A DNA stretch of 64,000 bases from an uncultured Erythrobacter sp. (GCF_947492365.1 NZ_CANLMB010000001.1:1850874-1914873), one strand, 5' to 3'. Positions 16,385-25,514 are shown, counted from the stretch's first letter. Notes: generated from the sequence alone by a model not told the origin. Program-made: numbers and translations.

Positions 16385-17593
16385 TCAGGCTCCAGGCAGG
16401 TCAAGAATGCGTTTGGAAATGACGTTGAGCATGACTTCCGAAGTCCCGCCCTCGATCGAGTTGGCCTTGGTTCGCAGCCAGTTACGCGAAGGCTTACCGC
16501 CGCCGGTATCCTCGCTTTCCCATTCAAGGCTGCGCGAACCGCCTGCCGACATCATCAGCTCGTGACGACGCTTGTTCAGCTCAGTCCCGACATATTTCAT
16601 CATGTTGGGCTGAGCGGGATGGCCTTTGCCCGACTTCATCTCGTCCATGAACTTCTCGCTCATGGCGGTGAAGGCCAGCGCATCGACATCAAACATCGCC
16701 AGTTCGGCGCGCAGGACAGGATCGAGGTCATCGCCGGTCTTGCCCGAATGGCGCTTGAGCGCGGAACCAATCGCCGCGGTGCGCTCGCCGCCGCCCATGC
16801 CGGAGATCATCTCACGCTCATGCCCCAGCAGATATTTCGCCACGTCCCAGCCGCGATTGATTTCGCCGACATAGCCGGGGCAATCCTCGCCATAAGACTT
16901 GGGCACTTTCACATCGTCGAAGAAGGTTTCGCAGAACGGGCTGTTGCCGCTGATCAGCAGGATCGGCTTGGTCGAAACGCCTTCGTTTGCCATGTCGAAC
17001 AGCATGAAGGTGATGCCCTGATACTTGTTCTCCTTATCCGTGCGGACGAGGCAGAAAATCCAGTCGGCGTGGTCGGCGTAGGAAGTCCAGATCTTCTGGC
17101 CGTTCACGACCCAGTGATCGCCCCCCTCGGGATCAGAAACTTCCTCGCCGAATGTCTGCATCGAGACGAGGTCGGAGCCGCTGCCGGGTTCCGAATAGCC
17201 CTGACACCAGCGAATCTCGCCGCGCGCGATTTCGTTGAGGAAGCGCTGTTTCTGCCCCTCTGTGCCGAATTGCAGCAGTGCCGGGCCGAGCATCCAGATC
17301 CCGAACGAGCTCAATGGCGGGCGCGCGCCGATGCGCGACATTTCCTGACGCAGCACTTTGGCTTGCGGCGCGGAAAGGCCTGCGCCGCCATATTCTTTCG
17401 GCCATGCGGGGACGGTGTAGCCCTTGTCGCGGCAGGCTTCGAACCAGGCCTTTTGCGCGTCGTTCTTGAAGGTCGCATTGCGCCCGCCCCAATAGACATC
17501 GTCATCATCGCGTACAGGTGCGCGCATTTCAGCCGGGCAGTTTGCCTCCAGCCATTCGCGTGTCTCTGCGCGGAAAGTTTCCAGATCGGACAT
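16385..17593 (-). CDS. Acyl-CoA dehydrogenase, probable catalytic subunit of a heteromer
   Basis: A 402-residue ACAD. Motifs: WPKEYGGAGLSAPQAKVLRQ, QGYSEPGSGSDLVSMQTFGE (FAD and substrate binding), VVNGQKIWTSYADHADWIFC, and the C-terminal NSIEGGTSEVMLNVISKRIL with the conserved Glu of EGGTSE near residue 381 in the place of the catalytic base. First gene of a three-gene minus-strand operon (ACAD, ACAD, SDR). The upstream region carries a TTGACGCTTACGTTA sequence 34 bases before the start, also found with two mismatches upstream of the phosphotransferase gene. Substrate unknown. Sterol, fatty acyl or branched-chain CoA esters are options. Confidence 0.92.
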   Translation of the reverse strand: MSDLETFRAETREWLEANCPAEMRAPVRDDDDVYWGGRNATFKNDAQKAWFEACRDKGYTVPAWPKEYGGAGLSAPQAKVLRQEMSRIGARPPLSSFGIWMLGPALLQFGTEGQKQRFLNEIARGEIRWCQGYSEPGSGSDLVSMQTFGEEVSDPEGGDHWVVNGQKIWTSYADHADWIFCLVRTDKENKYQGITFMLFDMANEGVSTKPILLISGNSPFCETFFDDVKVPKSYGEDCPGYVGEINRGWDVAKYLLGHEREMISGMGGGERTAAIGSALKRHSGKTGDDLDPVLRAELAMFDVDALAFTAMSEKFMDEMKSGKGHPAQPNMMKYVGTELNKRRHELMMSAGGSRSLEWESEDTGGGKPSRNWLRTKANSIEGGTSEVMLNVISKRILDLPGA

Positions 17594-17626
17594 TCTCGCC
17601 GACTCCTCTCAAAAATTGGCTCCCAA

Positions 17627-17641
17627 TTGACGCTTACGTTA
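17627..17641. promoter_or_regulatory. Candidate operator shared with the phosphotransferase upstream region
   Basis: TTGACGCTTACGTTA lies 34 bases before the minus-strand acyl-CoA dehydrogenase start. TTGACGCTAAGGTTA at 21898-21912 precedes the phosphotransferase gene and matches at 13 of 15 positions. ACGT-rich sites of this general look are known for MerR-type regulators of branched-chain acyl-CoA degradation (LiuR), but the match is loose and the assignment is inference. Confidence 0.25.
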
Positions 17642-17843
17642 TCGTTATTTCGGCTCTGCCCGCAAGCGATCATCCAGTGTGCCTCTGCACCATCGCCATG
17701 CCGTAGCGTCAGCGGGAATGCGTTGACGTGGATGCTCGCTCGCTTAGGCTGACGCAAAGCTTTGGCCGAGGGATGGGAGCGCCGAAAATGACCGGATTCG
17801 CAGGCAGAAACCCCGCGCCTCGCTGCGTTGCGGGAGCGCCTTT

Positions 17844-19256
17844 GTGAGCGTTTTTGAAGGCAAGGTGCCGCTGCGGATCAAGCTGATCCACGGCTTTGGC
17901 GCGGTTGCCTTTGGCGTGAAAGACAGCGGGTTCAGCTTCTTTCTGCTGATCTATTACAATCAGGTGCTGGGTATGGATGCGGGGCTGGTCAGCCTTGCGC
18001 TGCTGATCGCGCTGCTGGTGGACGCGGTGATCGATCCGCTGATCGGCAATCTGTGCGACCGGACCTATACGCGCTGGGGCAGGCGGCTCCCGTGGCTCTA
18101 TATCGCGCCGATCCCGCTGGCCTTTGCTTGGGTTGTCATGTGGTCGCCCATGGGCGGCGAGGCGCCCAGCTTTTGGGGCCTGCTTGCGATTGCGGTAACG
18201 GTGCGGGTGCTGCTTTCCGCCTGCGAAGTCCCCTCGGTCAGCCTCGTGCCCGAACTCACCAGCGATTATGTCGAGCGCACCACATTGTTCCGTTTCCGCT
18301 TCCTGTCAGGCTGGCTCGGCGGCTTGCTGATGATGGTGCTGGCGGTCACAGTCTTTATGCCCGGAGCAGAGGGGCGGTTGCAGGCCGACGGCTATCTGCC
18401 CTTTGGCATATTCGGAGCCTTGCTGATGGCGGTGTCCGTGATCGGATCGGCTGCGGGACAGCACCATCTGGTTGCCAAACTTCCAGAGACGAAACCTCCG
18501 CCCTTCTCTCCCGCGACTGCGTTTAGCGAGATCATCGAAGCGTTCTCGCAGCGCTCGTTCCTGATCTTCGCGGGCGGCGCGCTGGCGGCCTATATCAATC
18601 AGGGCCTAAGCCTTGCGCTGGCGAATTACGTGAACCTGTTCGTGTGGGAGTTCGATGCCACCGAAGAATTGATGTGGGCAGGCGTGCTGGGCGTTTCGGT
18701 GCTGGTCATGTTCGTCGCCGTCAGCCCGATGCATGACCGCTTCGGCAAGCCATTGAGCGGCGTGATCGGAGCGCTGGGCAGCCTGATCTTCGGGCTTTCA
18801 CCATACGGATTGCTGCTTCTGGGCTTCTGGCCGGAAACAGGCACACCCGCCTCCACCTATCTCTATTTGAGCTTCCTCTTGGTCGGCAATGCGATGGCTG
18901 TCATCATGATGGTGTCCGCCACTTCCATGACCGCCGAAGTGATCGAGGAGTTTGAGGAAAAGACAGATCGCCGCGCTGAGGCCGCGTTCTATTCGGGCAA
19001 CTGGATGGTGCAGAAATGCGCAACCGGTGCAGGCATCTTCCTCGCCGGACAGATCATCCGCTGGTCGCAGCTTTCGACCGACGCCGAACCGGGCAGCGTG
19101 CCGCAATCGGTGATCAACGAGATTGTCATTCTCTACGGCGTAACTTCGCTCGCTCTGGCGCTGATCGCGGCCGCTTTCATTAGCAAGTTTCCGATCAGCC
19201 GCGCCCAGCACGAAGCGCGCGTCATCGCAATGACCGCCGCCCGCGCCAAAGAGTAG
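17844..19256 (+). CDS. MFS transporter of the glycoside-pentoside-hexuronide:cation symporter type
   Basis: A 470-residue protein with about 12 membrane segments. The N-terminal block FGAVAFGVKDSGFSFFLLIY and the loop DPLIGNLCDRTYTRWGRRLP (residues about 60-80) are the GPH/MelB signature (usually D-P-x-x-G-x-x-x-D-R-T-x-T-R-W-G-R-x-R-P). FRFRFLSGWLGGLLMM and VSATSMTAEVIEEFEEKTDR follow the family layout as well. Members usually import sugars or related solutes with Na+ or H+. Here the neighbours are acyl-CoA enzymes, so an organic acid or steroid-like substrate is conceivable (inference). The start is GTG 17844, with no obvious better codon. Confidence 0.88.
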   Translation: MSVFEGKVPLRIKLIHGFGAVAFGVKDSGFSFFLLIYYNQVLGMDAGLVSLALLIALLVDAVIDPLIGNLCDRTYTRWGRRLPWLYIAPIPLAFAWVVMWSPMGGEAPSFWGLLAIAVTVRVLLSACEVPSVSLVPELTSDYVERTTLFRFRFLSGWLGGLLMMVLAVTVFMPGAEGRLQADGYLPFGIFGALLMAVSVIGSAAGQHHLVAKLPETKPPPFSPATAFSEIIEAFSQRSFLIFAGGALAAYINQGLSLALANYVNLFVWEFDATEELMWAGVLGVSVLVMFVAVSPMHDRFGKPLSGVIGALGSLIFGLSPYGLLLLGFWPETGTPASTYLYLSFLLVGNAMAVIMMVSATSMTAEVIEEFEEKTDRRAEAAFYSGNWMVQKCATGAGIFLAGQIIRWSQLSTDAEPGSVPQSVINEIVILYGVTSLALALIAAAFISKFPISRAQHEARVIAMTAARAKE

Positions 19257-19350
19257 CCCGCACAAATGAGAGCTTGGCGCGGCTGGCGGGCCGTGCCACG
19301 GTTCGCCCAACAGATTCGATTGCAAATCAGGACTTGAGAGGAAAACCCAG

Positions 19351-20685
19351 ATGGATTTTGAACCCACCGAACGCCAGGCCTATTGGCGCGATCGCGTACG
19401 CGATTTTATCGAGGCGCATGTCCGCCCCAACATGGGCACCTATGCCGAGCAAGACGCCGCCGGCGACCGGTGGAAGGTGATCCAGATCATCGAGGACAAG
19501 AAGAAGCTCGCCAAGGATGCGGGCATCTGGAACCTCTTCATGCCGCCGCGCAATGACGGCCACCACCACGTCGAAGAGACATTCGAGTTCGAAGGCCCCG
19601 GCCTGACCAACCTCGAATACGCGCTGTGCGCCGAGGAAATGGGCCGCATTGGCTGGGCTTCGGAAGTTTTCAACTGCTCCGCGCCTGACACCGGCAATAT
19701 GGAAGTGTTCCACCGCTACGGCACGATCGAGCAAAAGGAACAATGGCTGCGCCCGATCATGAACGGCGAGATTCGCTCTGCCTTCCTGATGACCGAGCCC
19801 TTCACCGCTTCGTCCGATGCGACCAACATCGAAACGCGGATTGAGCGCGACGGCGATGAATATGTCATCAATGGCCGCAAATGGTGGTCTTCGGGCCTCG
19901 GCGATCCGCGCTGCAAAGTCTCGATCGTCATGGGCAAGACCGATCCGACAGCCGGTCGCCATGCTCAGCAGTCCATGCTGCTAATGCCGAACGACGCGCC
20001 GGGCGTGAACATCATCCGCCACTTGCCGGTCTTTGGTTATGACGATGCCCCACACGGCCATATGGAAGTGGAAATGAAGGACGTTCGCGTTCCTGTCACC
20101 AACATGCTGCTGGGCGAAGGCCGCGGGTTCGAGATCGCGCAAGGCCGCCTCGGCCCGGGCCGCATCCACCACTGCATGCGCACCATCGGCGTCGCTGAAG
20201 AGGCGCTGGCCAAGATGTGCCGCCGCCTGCAAGAGCGCGAAGCCTTCGGCAAACCGATCTACAAGCACTCGGTCTGGGAAGAGCGCGTTGCGCGCGCCCG
20301 TATCGACATCGACATGACCCGTCTGCTCTGCCTGAAAGCGGCCGACATGATGGACAAGGTCGGCAACAAATCGGCCAAGCAGGAAATCGCCATGATCAAG
20401 GTGCAGGCCCCCAATATGGCGCTGCGGATCATCGATGATGCGATTCAGGCCCATGGCGGCGGCGGTGTGTCGAACGATTACGGCCTCGCCAGCGCCTATG
20501 CCCACCAGCGCACCCTGCGCCTTGCAGACGGTCCGGACGAGGTTCACGCCCGTTCGATCGCGCGCATGGAGTTTGGCAAGCACGTTCCGGTAGAAGGCCC
20601 CACGGCCAATGCCCTGCGCGGCGGCTCAGGTGGTGCAGCCAATGATGGCGGGTTCAGCTCGGGCGATATGGGCGCCACGCGCTAA
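19351..20685 (+). CDS. ACAD10/ACAD11-type acyl-CoA dehydrogenase
   Basis: A 444-residue flavoprotein. An ACAD fold is shown by [40 protein letters not shown] and [20 protein letters not shown]. The C-terminal part reads [20 protein letters not shown] and [31 protein letters not shown] is the hallmark of the ACAD10/ACAD11 group, with Asp (about residue 393) where classical enzymes have the catalytic Glu. In that group the dehydrogenase domain acts after a phosphotransferase on 4-hydroxyacyl-CoA. A phosphotransferase of just that kind is encoded 1.4 kb downstream. The last about 25 residues are Gly/Ser/Asn-rich and probably disordered. Start ATG 19351 follows GAGAGGAAAACC. Confidence 0.93.
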   Translation: MDFEPTERQAYWRDRVRDFIEAHVRPNMGTYAEQDAAGDRWKVIQIIEDKKKLAKDAGIWNLFMPPRNDGHHHVEETFEFEGPGLTNLEYALCAEEMGRIGWASEVFNCSAPDTGNMEVFHRYGTIEQKEQWLRPIMNGEIRSAFLMTEPFTASSDATNIETRIERDGDEYVINGRKWWSSGLGDPRCKVSIVMGKTDPTAGRHAQQSMLLMPNDAPGVNIIRHLPVFGYDDAPHGHMEVEMKDVRVPVTNMLLGEGRGFEIAQGRLGPGRIHHCMRTIGVAEEALAKMCRRLQEREAFGKPIYKHSVWEERVARARIDIDMTRLLCLKAADMMDKVGNKSAKQEIAMIKVQAPNMALRIIDDAIQAHGGGGVSNDYGLASAYAHQRTLRLADGPDEVHARSIARMEFGKHVPVEGPTANALRGGSGGAANDGGFSSGDMGATR

Positions 20686-20717
20686 GGCTCTGATAGCTCT
20701 GGAAGGAAGTGCCTGAC

Positions 20718-21806
20718 ATGGCAAAAGCAGCAATCCTGGAAACACCGGGACAGGGTCTGGTGATCGGCGATGTAGATATCGCCGATCCCATGCCGCACGA
20801 GGTTCTGATCGACACCAAGGCCTGCGGGCTTTGCCATTCGGACCTGCACTTTATCGACGGTGCCTATCCGCACGCCATGCCCGCAATTCCGGGGCATGAG
20901 GCAGCAGGCGTAGTGCGCGCGGTTGGCTCTGAAGTGAAGACGGTGAAGCCGGGCGATCACGTCGTCTCCTGCCTCAGCGCCTTTTGCGGCCAGTGCGAGT
21001 TTTGCGTAACCGGCCGCATGGCTCTGTGCCTTGGTGCGAGCACAAGGCGGGGCAAGAATGATCCGCTGCGCATCACCCGCAACGGAGGCGAACCGGTCAA
21101 CCAGATGCTCAACCTGTCGGCGCTGTCCGAACAGATGCTGATCCACGAAAACGCCTGCGTTTCGATCGACAAGGACATGCCATTGGACCGCGCGGCGGTG
21201 ATTGGCTGCGCGGTGACGACAGGTGCGGGCACGATCTTCAACGCCTGCAAGGTGACGCCGGGCGAAACCGTTCTGGTGGTCGGTTGCGGCGGGGTTGGTC
21301 TGGCGACGATCAACGCGGCCAAGATTGCCGGTGCTGGCAAGGTGATCGCTGCCGATCCGCTGCCTGAAAAGCGCGAGCTGGCCAAGGTGCTGGGCGCGAC
21401 CCACACCGTCGATGCTCTCGCGGACGATGTGGTGAAGCAAATTCACGAGATTTCCGGCGGAGGCGTCGATTGGGGGATCGAAGCGGTGGGCCGTCAGGCC
21501 TCTGCCGATCTCGCGGTAGCCTCGCTGAAGCGCGGCGGCACCGCGGTAATCCTCGGCATGATGCCGCTCGATTGCAAAGTCGGCCTTGGCGCGATGGACC
21601 TGCTGGGCGGCAAGAAGCTGATGGGCGCGATCATGGGGATGAACCACTTCCCCGTCGATCTGCCGCGTCTGGTTGATTTCTACATGCGCGGTTTGCTCGA
21701 CCTCGACACGATCATCGCCGAGACGATCAGTCTGGATGATGTGAATGCGGGCTTCGACAAAATGCGCGCGGGCAGCCATGCGCGCAGCGTGGTGGTGTTC
21801 GACTGA
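20718..21806 (+). CDS. Zinc-dependent alcohol dehydrogenase
   Basis: A 362-residue medium-chain dehydrogenase. The strong ribosome binding site GGAAGGAAG places the start at ATG 20718. Catalytic zinc ligands are in ACGLCHSDLHFIDG and PGHEAAGVVRAVGSEV. The structural zinc cluster is CGQCEFCVTGRMALC. The Rossmann motif is VVGCGGVGLATINAAKIAG, followed by an acidic-to-neutral switch region VIAADPLPEKRE that suggests NAD. C-terminal VDLPRLVDFYMRGLLDLD is typical of class III-like and mycobacterial-type ADHs. It lies between the ACAD10/11-type dehydrogenase and the phosphotransferase, all on the same strand, suggesting oxidation of an alcohol intermediate of the same route. Confidence 0.92.
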   Translation: MAKAAILETPGQGLVIGDVDIADPMPHEVLIDTKACGLCHSDLHFIDGAYPHAMPAIPGHEAAGVVRAVGSEVKTVKPGDHVVSCLSAFCGQCEFCVTGRMALCLGASTRRGKNDPLRITRNGGEPVNQMLNLSALSEQMLIHENACVSIDKDMPLDRAAVIGCAVTTGAGTIFNACKVTPGETVLVVGCGGVGLATINAAKIAGAGKVIAADPLPEKRELAKVLGATHTVDALADDVVKQIHEISGGGVDWGIEAVGRQASADLAVASLKRGGTAVILGMMPLDCKVGLGAMDLLGGKKLMGAIMGMNHFPVDLPRLVDFYMRGLLDLDTIIAETISLDDVNAGFDKMRAGSHARSVVVFD

Positions 21807-22049
21807 CTGTAGAGGGTGCGTGTGCGCGCTTTCCTACACGCCGTTGCTGCGGTAAATCCGCATGCGGTCGGTCACCGGAGGAAAGCGTGACAGCGCCTTG
21901 ACGCTAAGGTTACACATTGCACCGCGCATTTTGCGCAAAAACGGCGGAATTGTGCGGCTTTGCGGGGGCGGGAAAGTTTTTCAAAAGCATAGGATGCGCG
22001 GTCCAAGTCTGCGCGCGAAGTTACGAAATTGGGTAGAGGGAAGGCCAGC

Positions 22050-23123
22050 ATGACCGGCATTGATTTTGACAAGGAAATGGTGGGAACCGTCGAAGTCGAG
22101 GAGCGCGACAAGCTCGATCTGGACGCGCTGACCGCGTGGTTTGAAGCCAATGTCGAAGGCTATGCCGGCCCGATCAGCTACACCAAGTTCAAGGGCGGCC
22201 AGTCGAACCCGACCTATAAGATCGAGACGCCTGAAACGAACTACGTGCTGCGCCGCCAGCCTTTCGGCAAGCTGCTGCCATCCGCGCATGCCGTGGACCG
22301 CGAATATGCCGCGATGACGGGCCTTCACCCCACCGGCTTTCCGGTGCCCAAGACTTACGGCCTGTGCGAAGACCCCGAAGTGATCGGCTCAAAATTCTTC
22401 GTGATGAGCATGGCCGACGGGCGCTCGCTATGGAACGGCGCGCTGCCGGGAATGGAGCCGGACCAGCGGCGCGAAATCTATCACTCGCTGATCGACACGA
22501 TGGCCGATCTGCATCTCAACAGACCCGATGAAATCGGGCTTGGCAGTTACGGCAAGCCGACCGACTATTGCGCGCGCCAGATCGCGCGCTGGTCAAAGCA
22601 GTACAAGCTCTCCGAAACCGAGCATCAGCCCAAGATGGAGCGGCTGATCGAATGGCTACCGCAAACGATCCCGCCGCAGCATGAGTCGAGCGTGGTTCAC
22701 GGCGACTACCGGCTCGACAATGTGATCTTCCATAAGAGTGAGAACCGCGTGATTGCGGTTCTCGACTGGGAGCTTTCGACGCTGGGCGATCCGGTTGCGG
22801 ATTTCAGCTATCTGATGCTCAACTGGTTCCAGCCCTCTGATGGCCGCGCGGGTCTGCTCGACCTCGATCTGGAAGAGCTTGGCATTCCCACGGTCGAGGA
22901 AGCGGTTGAGCGCTATGTCGCGCGCACCGGCTATCCGGTGCCGCCGATGGACTGGTACTTCGCTTACAACCTCTTCCGGCTCGCGGGGATTATGCAAGGC
23001 ATCAAGAAGCGCGTGATCGACGGCACGGCCTCTTCGGCGCACGCAAAGTCGATGAGTGAGCGGGTGCTGCCGCTGATCGAGCGGGCCTATGACTTCGCGA
23101 TCTCGGCGGGAATGCCCGAGTAA
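22050..23123 (+). CDS. Aminoglycoside-phosphotransferase-like kinase of the ACAD10/ACAD11 (LvaA) type
   Basis: A 357-residue kinase-fold protein. The start at ATG 22050 has GGGAAGG upstream, so the TTG at 22029 is rejected. Glycine-rich region FKGGQSNPTYKIETPETNYV, then LRRQPFGKLLPSAHAVDREY, which closely follows the kinase domain of human ACAD11. Catalytic loop VVHGDYRLDNVIFHKSENRV and metal-binding VLDWELSTLGDPVADFSYLM. Members of this family phosphorylate the 4-hydroxyl of 4-hydroxyacyl-CoA (LvaA in Pseudomonas, ACAD10/11 in mammals), not antibiotics. An antibiotic role is therefore unlikely. A 243-base gap before it may hold its own promoter and the motif at 21898. Confidence 0.92.
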   Translation: MTGIDFDKEMVGTVEVEERDKLDLDALTAWFEANVEGYAGPISYTKFKGGQSNPTYKIETPETNYVLRRQPFGKLLPSAHAVDREYAAMTGLHPTGFPVPKTYGLCEDPEVIGSKFFVMSMADGRSLWNGALPGMEPDQRREIYHSLIDTMADLHLNRPDEIGLGSYGKPTDYCARQIARWSKQYKLSETEHQPKMERLIEWLPQTIPPQHESSVVHGDYRLDNVIFHKSENRVIAVLDWELSTLGDPVADFSYLMLNWFQPSDGRAGLLDLDLEELGIPTVEEAVERYVARTGYPVPPMDWYFAYNLFRLAGIMQGIKKRVIDGTASSAHAKSMSERVLPLIERAYDFAISAGMPE

Positions 23124-23126
23124 GCG

Positions 23127-25514
23127 CTAGAAGCTTGAGCCCAGCGTGATTAGCGCGCCGACATCGTCTGGCGTGCGGGCATAGTGCCCGGGCTCGCTGC
23201 GGTAGTAGATGCTGGTGGAAAGCGTGCCGATGGCGACCTCGCTGCTCCAGTTGAGCTCGCCGATCAGCTCGCGGCCCTCGGGCGATAGCGAGAGGCTCTG
23301 GCGGGAGATAATCGCGCTTTCGCTGGCATAGTCATAGGCGGTGGGCAGGTCGAAATGGACCGCCCCGCCGGTGACGCGCAGGGGCTGGCTGAGGCGAAAA
23401 CCGATGCGGTCGCGGCGGGTGAATGCTCCGCGCTTCGTAAGGTCGAGCGACCAGCCTTGCGTGGTGATTTGCGAGCCATCTCCGACAAACGCATTGCCGC
23501 GCGGACGGGTCAGGCCGATACGATAGGCCCCGCCCAGCCGCCAGCCGCGGCCCAGCTCTGCGCCCAGCCGCGTGTCGAGGAACACACTGTCCGCGCCCTC
23601 CAACCCGAAGGCCGGATTGAAATGCGCACCCAGCAGCGTCTGCTCTTCGGCAAGCCATGACAGCGAAGCGCTCGCATCGAAGCTGCTCCAACTGCGGTCG
23701 AGAGCCAGAGCAAAGGTCGAGGTCGGACGCCGCTCGCGCACACCGTAAACGATGTCGCTCGCGCGGCGGTTGTCGGAGAGCCATGCCCGTCCGCGCTCGG
23801 CCGAGACAGTCAGGCCCCAACCTTCGACCTCGTGACGCGCAGCAAAGGCCAGCTCGCTGCTCGCGAGAAACCCGACATCGCGCCCGGGCTCTGGGGCGAT
23901 ACGGAAAGCGGGACGCGATGCTCCTTGCATCTGCGCAACCAGCCCCCCTGCCCCTTGCGCAACGGCAAAGCCGACCTGCGTGTCAGGCGCGATCCGCGCG
24001 GCGACCTTGGCCGCCAGCACGCGCGCGCCTTGTGCATCGGCCACGCTCAGCTGCAATTGCTCCGACCAGCCAAGCCCCGCTGCAAGCTGCCCTTCGCCCA
24101 CGGTCACAGCCAGCGACAGCGCGTCATTGCCTGCCGCGCGCGAATAGCCCGCCCGCTCCACCGCACCGCGCAGAAGCTGCATCTGGGGCGCACCCCGCGC
24201 ACGCTGCGCAAGGTCGAGCTGGTAAGCTCGGTCATAGCGGTCGGTGATGATGGCGGTGAGGCTCGCCGAAGACAAAGCGTCACCCATCGCCGCCGAACCC
24301 AGCGCGAAGTCATCCGCCAGCGCGACCTTGTCAGTTGAACCGGCAAGCGTCGTCGTCCCCTGCGGCGCGAACGCAGCAGCAATGTCGAGAATGCCGGTGC
24401 CAAACACGCTGTCCGTACCCGAGACCCCGGCATCGCGCGCGGTGTCGAGCAAGATCTCGACGATCTCCTCACCCGTCAGATTGGGAAAGGCCTGCGCGAG
24501 CAAGGCCACCGCCCCGCTCACTTGCGGAGCCGCAAAGCTGGTGCCGGAGAACAAAGTGACGAACTGCTCGCCATTGATCGTCTCGACGAAGATCTCGCCA
24601 TTGTCATGGACGCAGCAAATCCGCTCACCGCGCGCAGTGATATAGGAGCCCGCCAGATTGCCTGCGCGGTTGCTGAAGCCTGAAAAGTCGCCATTAGCGT
24701 CGACCGATCCGACGATGATGACATTGCCTCCCCCCGCTTCGAGCAAGCTTGCGGCAAAGGGATCGGGCTGGCTGGGATCGACCGAAGGATCGCTGCCATT
24801 GCCCCCATTGCCTGCCGCGACAACCACCACGATCCCCGCATTGGTCGCGCGCGTGATCGCGGCGCGCAATTGCGGCGTGGCGCTATCACCGCCCAGGCTG
24901 AGATTGATCACCGTCGCTCCGCTTGCGATGGCATGGTCCACCCCGTCTGCAATCGCGGCGTCGGTGAACAGGCAATTGAGCGAGGCGTCTTGCAGCGTGT
25001 CGGCTCCGCAAGATCCGGGCATGTCCGCACGGATTGCAAGCAGCTGTCCGTCAAAGGCGATGCCCAGAATGCCGTTGCCGTCGCGCGCGGCGGCTGCGAC
25101 CAGAGCGACGTTGGTGCCATGATCATCCTCCGGATCGATCCCGCGATTGCCTGCAATATCGATCGAGTCCGGGTGAATGCGTCCGGCAAATTCGGGGCTG
25201 TCGCTGTCGATCCCGGTGTCGATCACCGCGATGATCTCGCCCTCACCCGTCGCGCCGTCACGCCAGGCTGCCTCGGCTCCGTGGAATTCGGCGCCGTCAG
25301 AGCGGCGGAATTCTGACGTGTCGAAATTGACCGGCGGAGGAGGCGGGGGCGGAGGAGGCGGCGGGGGAAGCGAGGAAACACTTTGCGCGCCTCCACCACC
25401 ACCGCCGCAAGCGCTAAGCGCAGCGCATGCGCAGGCCGCAGCAACCACTCTCCAGTTAACCGGCGCGCTTGCTGGCGAGGCATCAGACAATTGCCGTTCT
25501 GACTGATCTGGCAT
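23127..25514 (-). CDS. Lipidated subtilisin-family autotransporter (S8 peptidase, SphB1/NalP-like)
   Basis: ATG 25514 gives 795 residues. The signal peptide ends in the lipobox ALSAC and is followed by a Gly run and a run of 12 Pro (about residues 55-66). The S8 protease domain has all three catalytic residues: Asp in IAVIDTGIDSDSPEFAGRI, His in DPEDDHGTNVALVAAA, Ser in LFSGTSFAAPQVSGAVALLA. From about residue 500 the sequence becomes alternating beta-strand-like to the final GALITLGSSF, ending in Phe as outer-membrane barrels do. Lipobox, Gly/Pro linker, subtilase and barrel together resemble SphB1 of Bordetella and NalP of Neisseria, which process other surface proteins. Convergent with the phosphotransferase, three bases apart. 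Confidence 0.88.
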   Translation of the reverse strand: MPDQSERQLSDASPASAPVNWRVVAAACACAALSACGGGGGGAQSVSSLPPPPPPPPPPPPVNFDTSEFRRSDGAEFHGAEAAWRDGATGEGEIIAVIDTGIDSDSPEFAGRIHPDSIDIAGNRGIDPEDDHGTNVALVAAAARDGNGILGIAFDGQLLAIRADMPGSCGADTLQDASLNCLFTDAAIADGVDHAIASGATVINLSLGGDSATPQLRAAITRATNAGIVVVVAAGNGGNGSDPSVDPSQPDPFAASLLEAGGGNVIIVGSVDANGDFSGFSNRAGNLAGSYITARGERICCVHDNGEIFVETINGEQFVTLFSGTSFAAPQVSGAVALLAQAFPNLTGEEIVEILLDTARDAGVSGTDSVFGTGILDIAAAFAPQGTTTLAGSTDKVALADDFALGSAAMGDALSSASLTAIITDRYDRAYQLDLAQRARGAPQMQLLRGAVERAGYSRAAGNDALSLAVTVGEGQLAAGLGWSEQLQLSVADAQGARVLAAKVAARIAPDTQVGFAVAQGAGGLVAQMQGASRPAFRIAPEPGRDVGFLASSELAFAARHEVEGWGLTVSAERGRAWLSDNRRASDIVYGVRERRPTSTFALALDRSWSSFDASASLSWLAEEQTLLGAHFNPAFGLEGADSVFLDTRLGAELGRGWRLGGAYRIGLTRPRGNAFVGDGSQITTQGWSLDLTKRGAFTRRDRIGFRLSQPLRVTGGAVHFDLPTAYDYASESAIISRQSLSLSPEGRELIGELNWSSEVAIGTLSTSIYYRSEPGHYARTPDDVGALITLGSSF

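Noticed and set aside
16169-17752. Open frame of 527 codons on the plus strand across the acyl-CoA dehydrogenases
   Set aside because: Antisense to two complete acyl-CoA dehydrogenase genes with all motifs.
20682-21779. Open frame of 365 codons opposite the zinc alcohol dehydrogenase
   Set aside because: The plus strand carries the full dehydrogenase with zinc ligands and a strong ribosome binding site.
22050-23123. Aminoglycoside resistance gene
   Set aside because: The phosphotransferase follows the ACAD10/11 and LvaA type and sits among acyl-CoA genes, so antibiotic modification is not supported.
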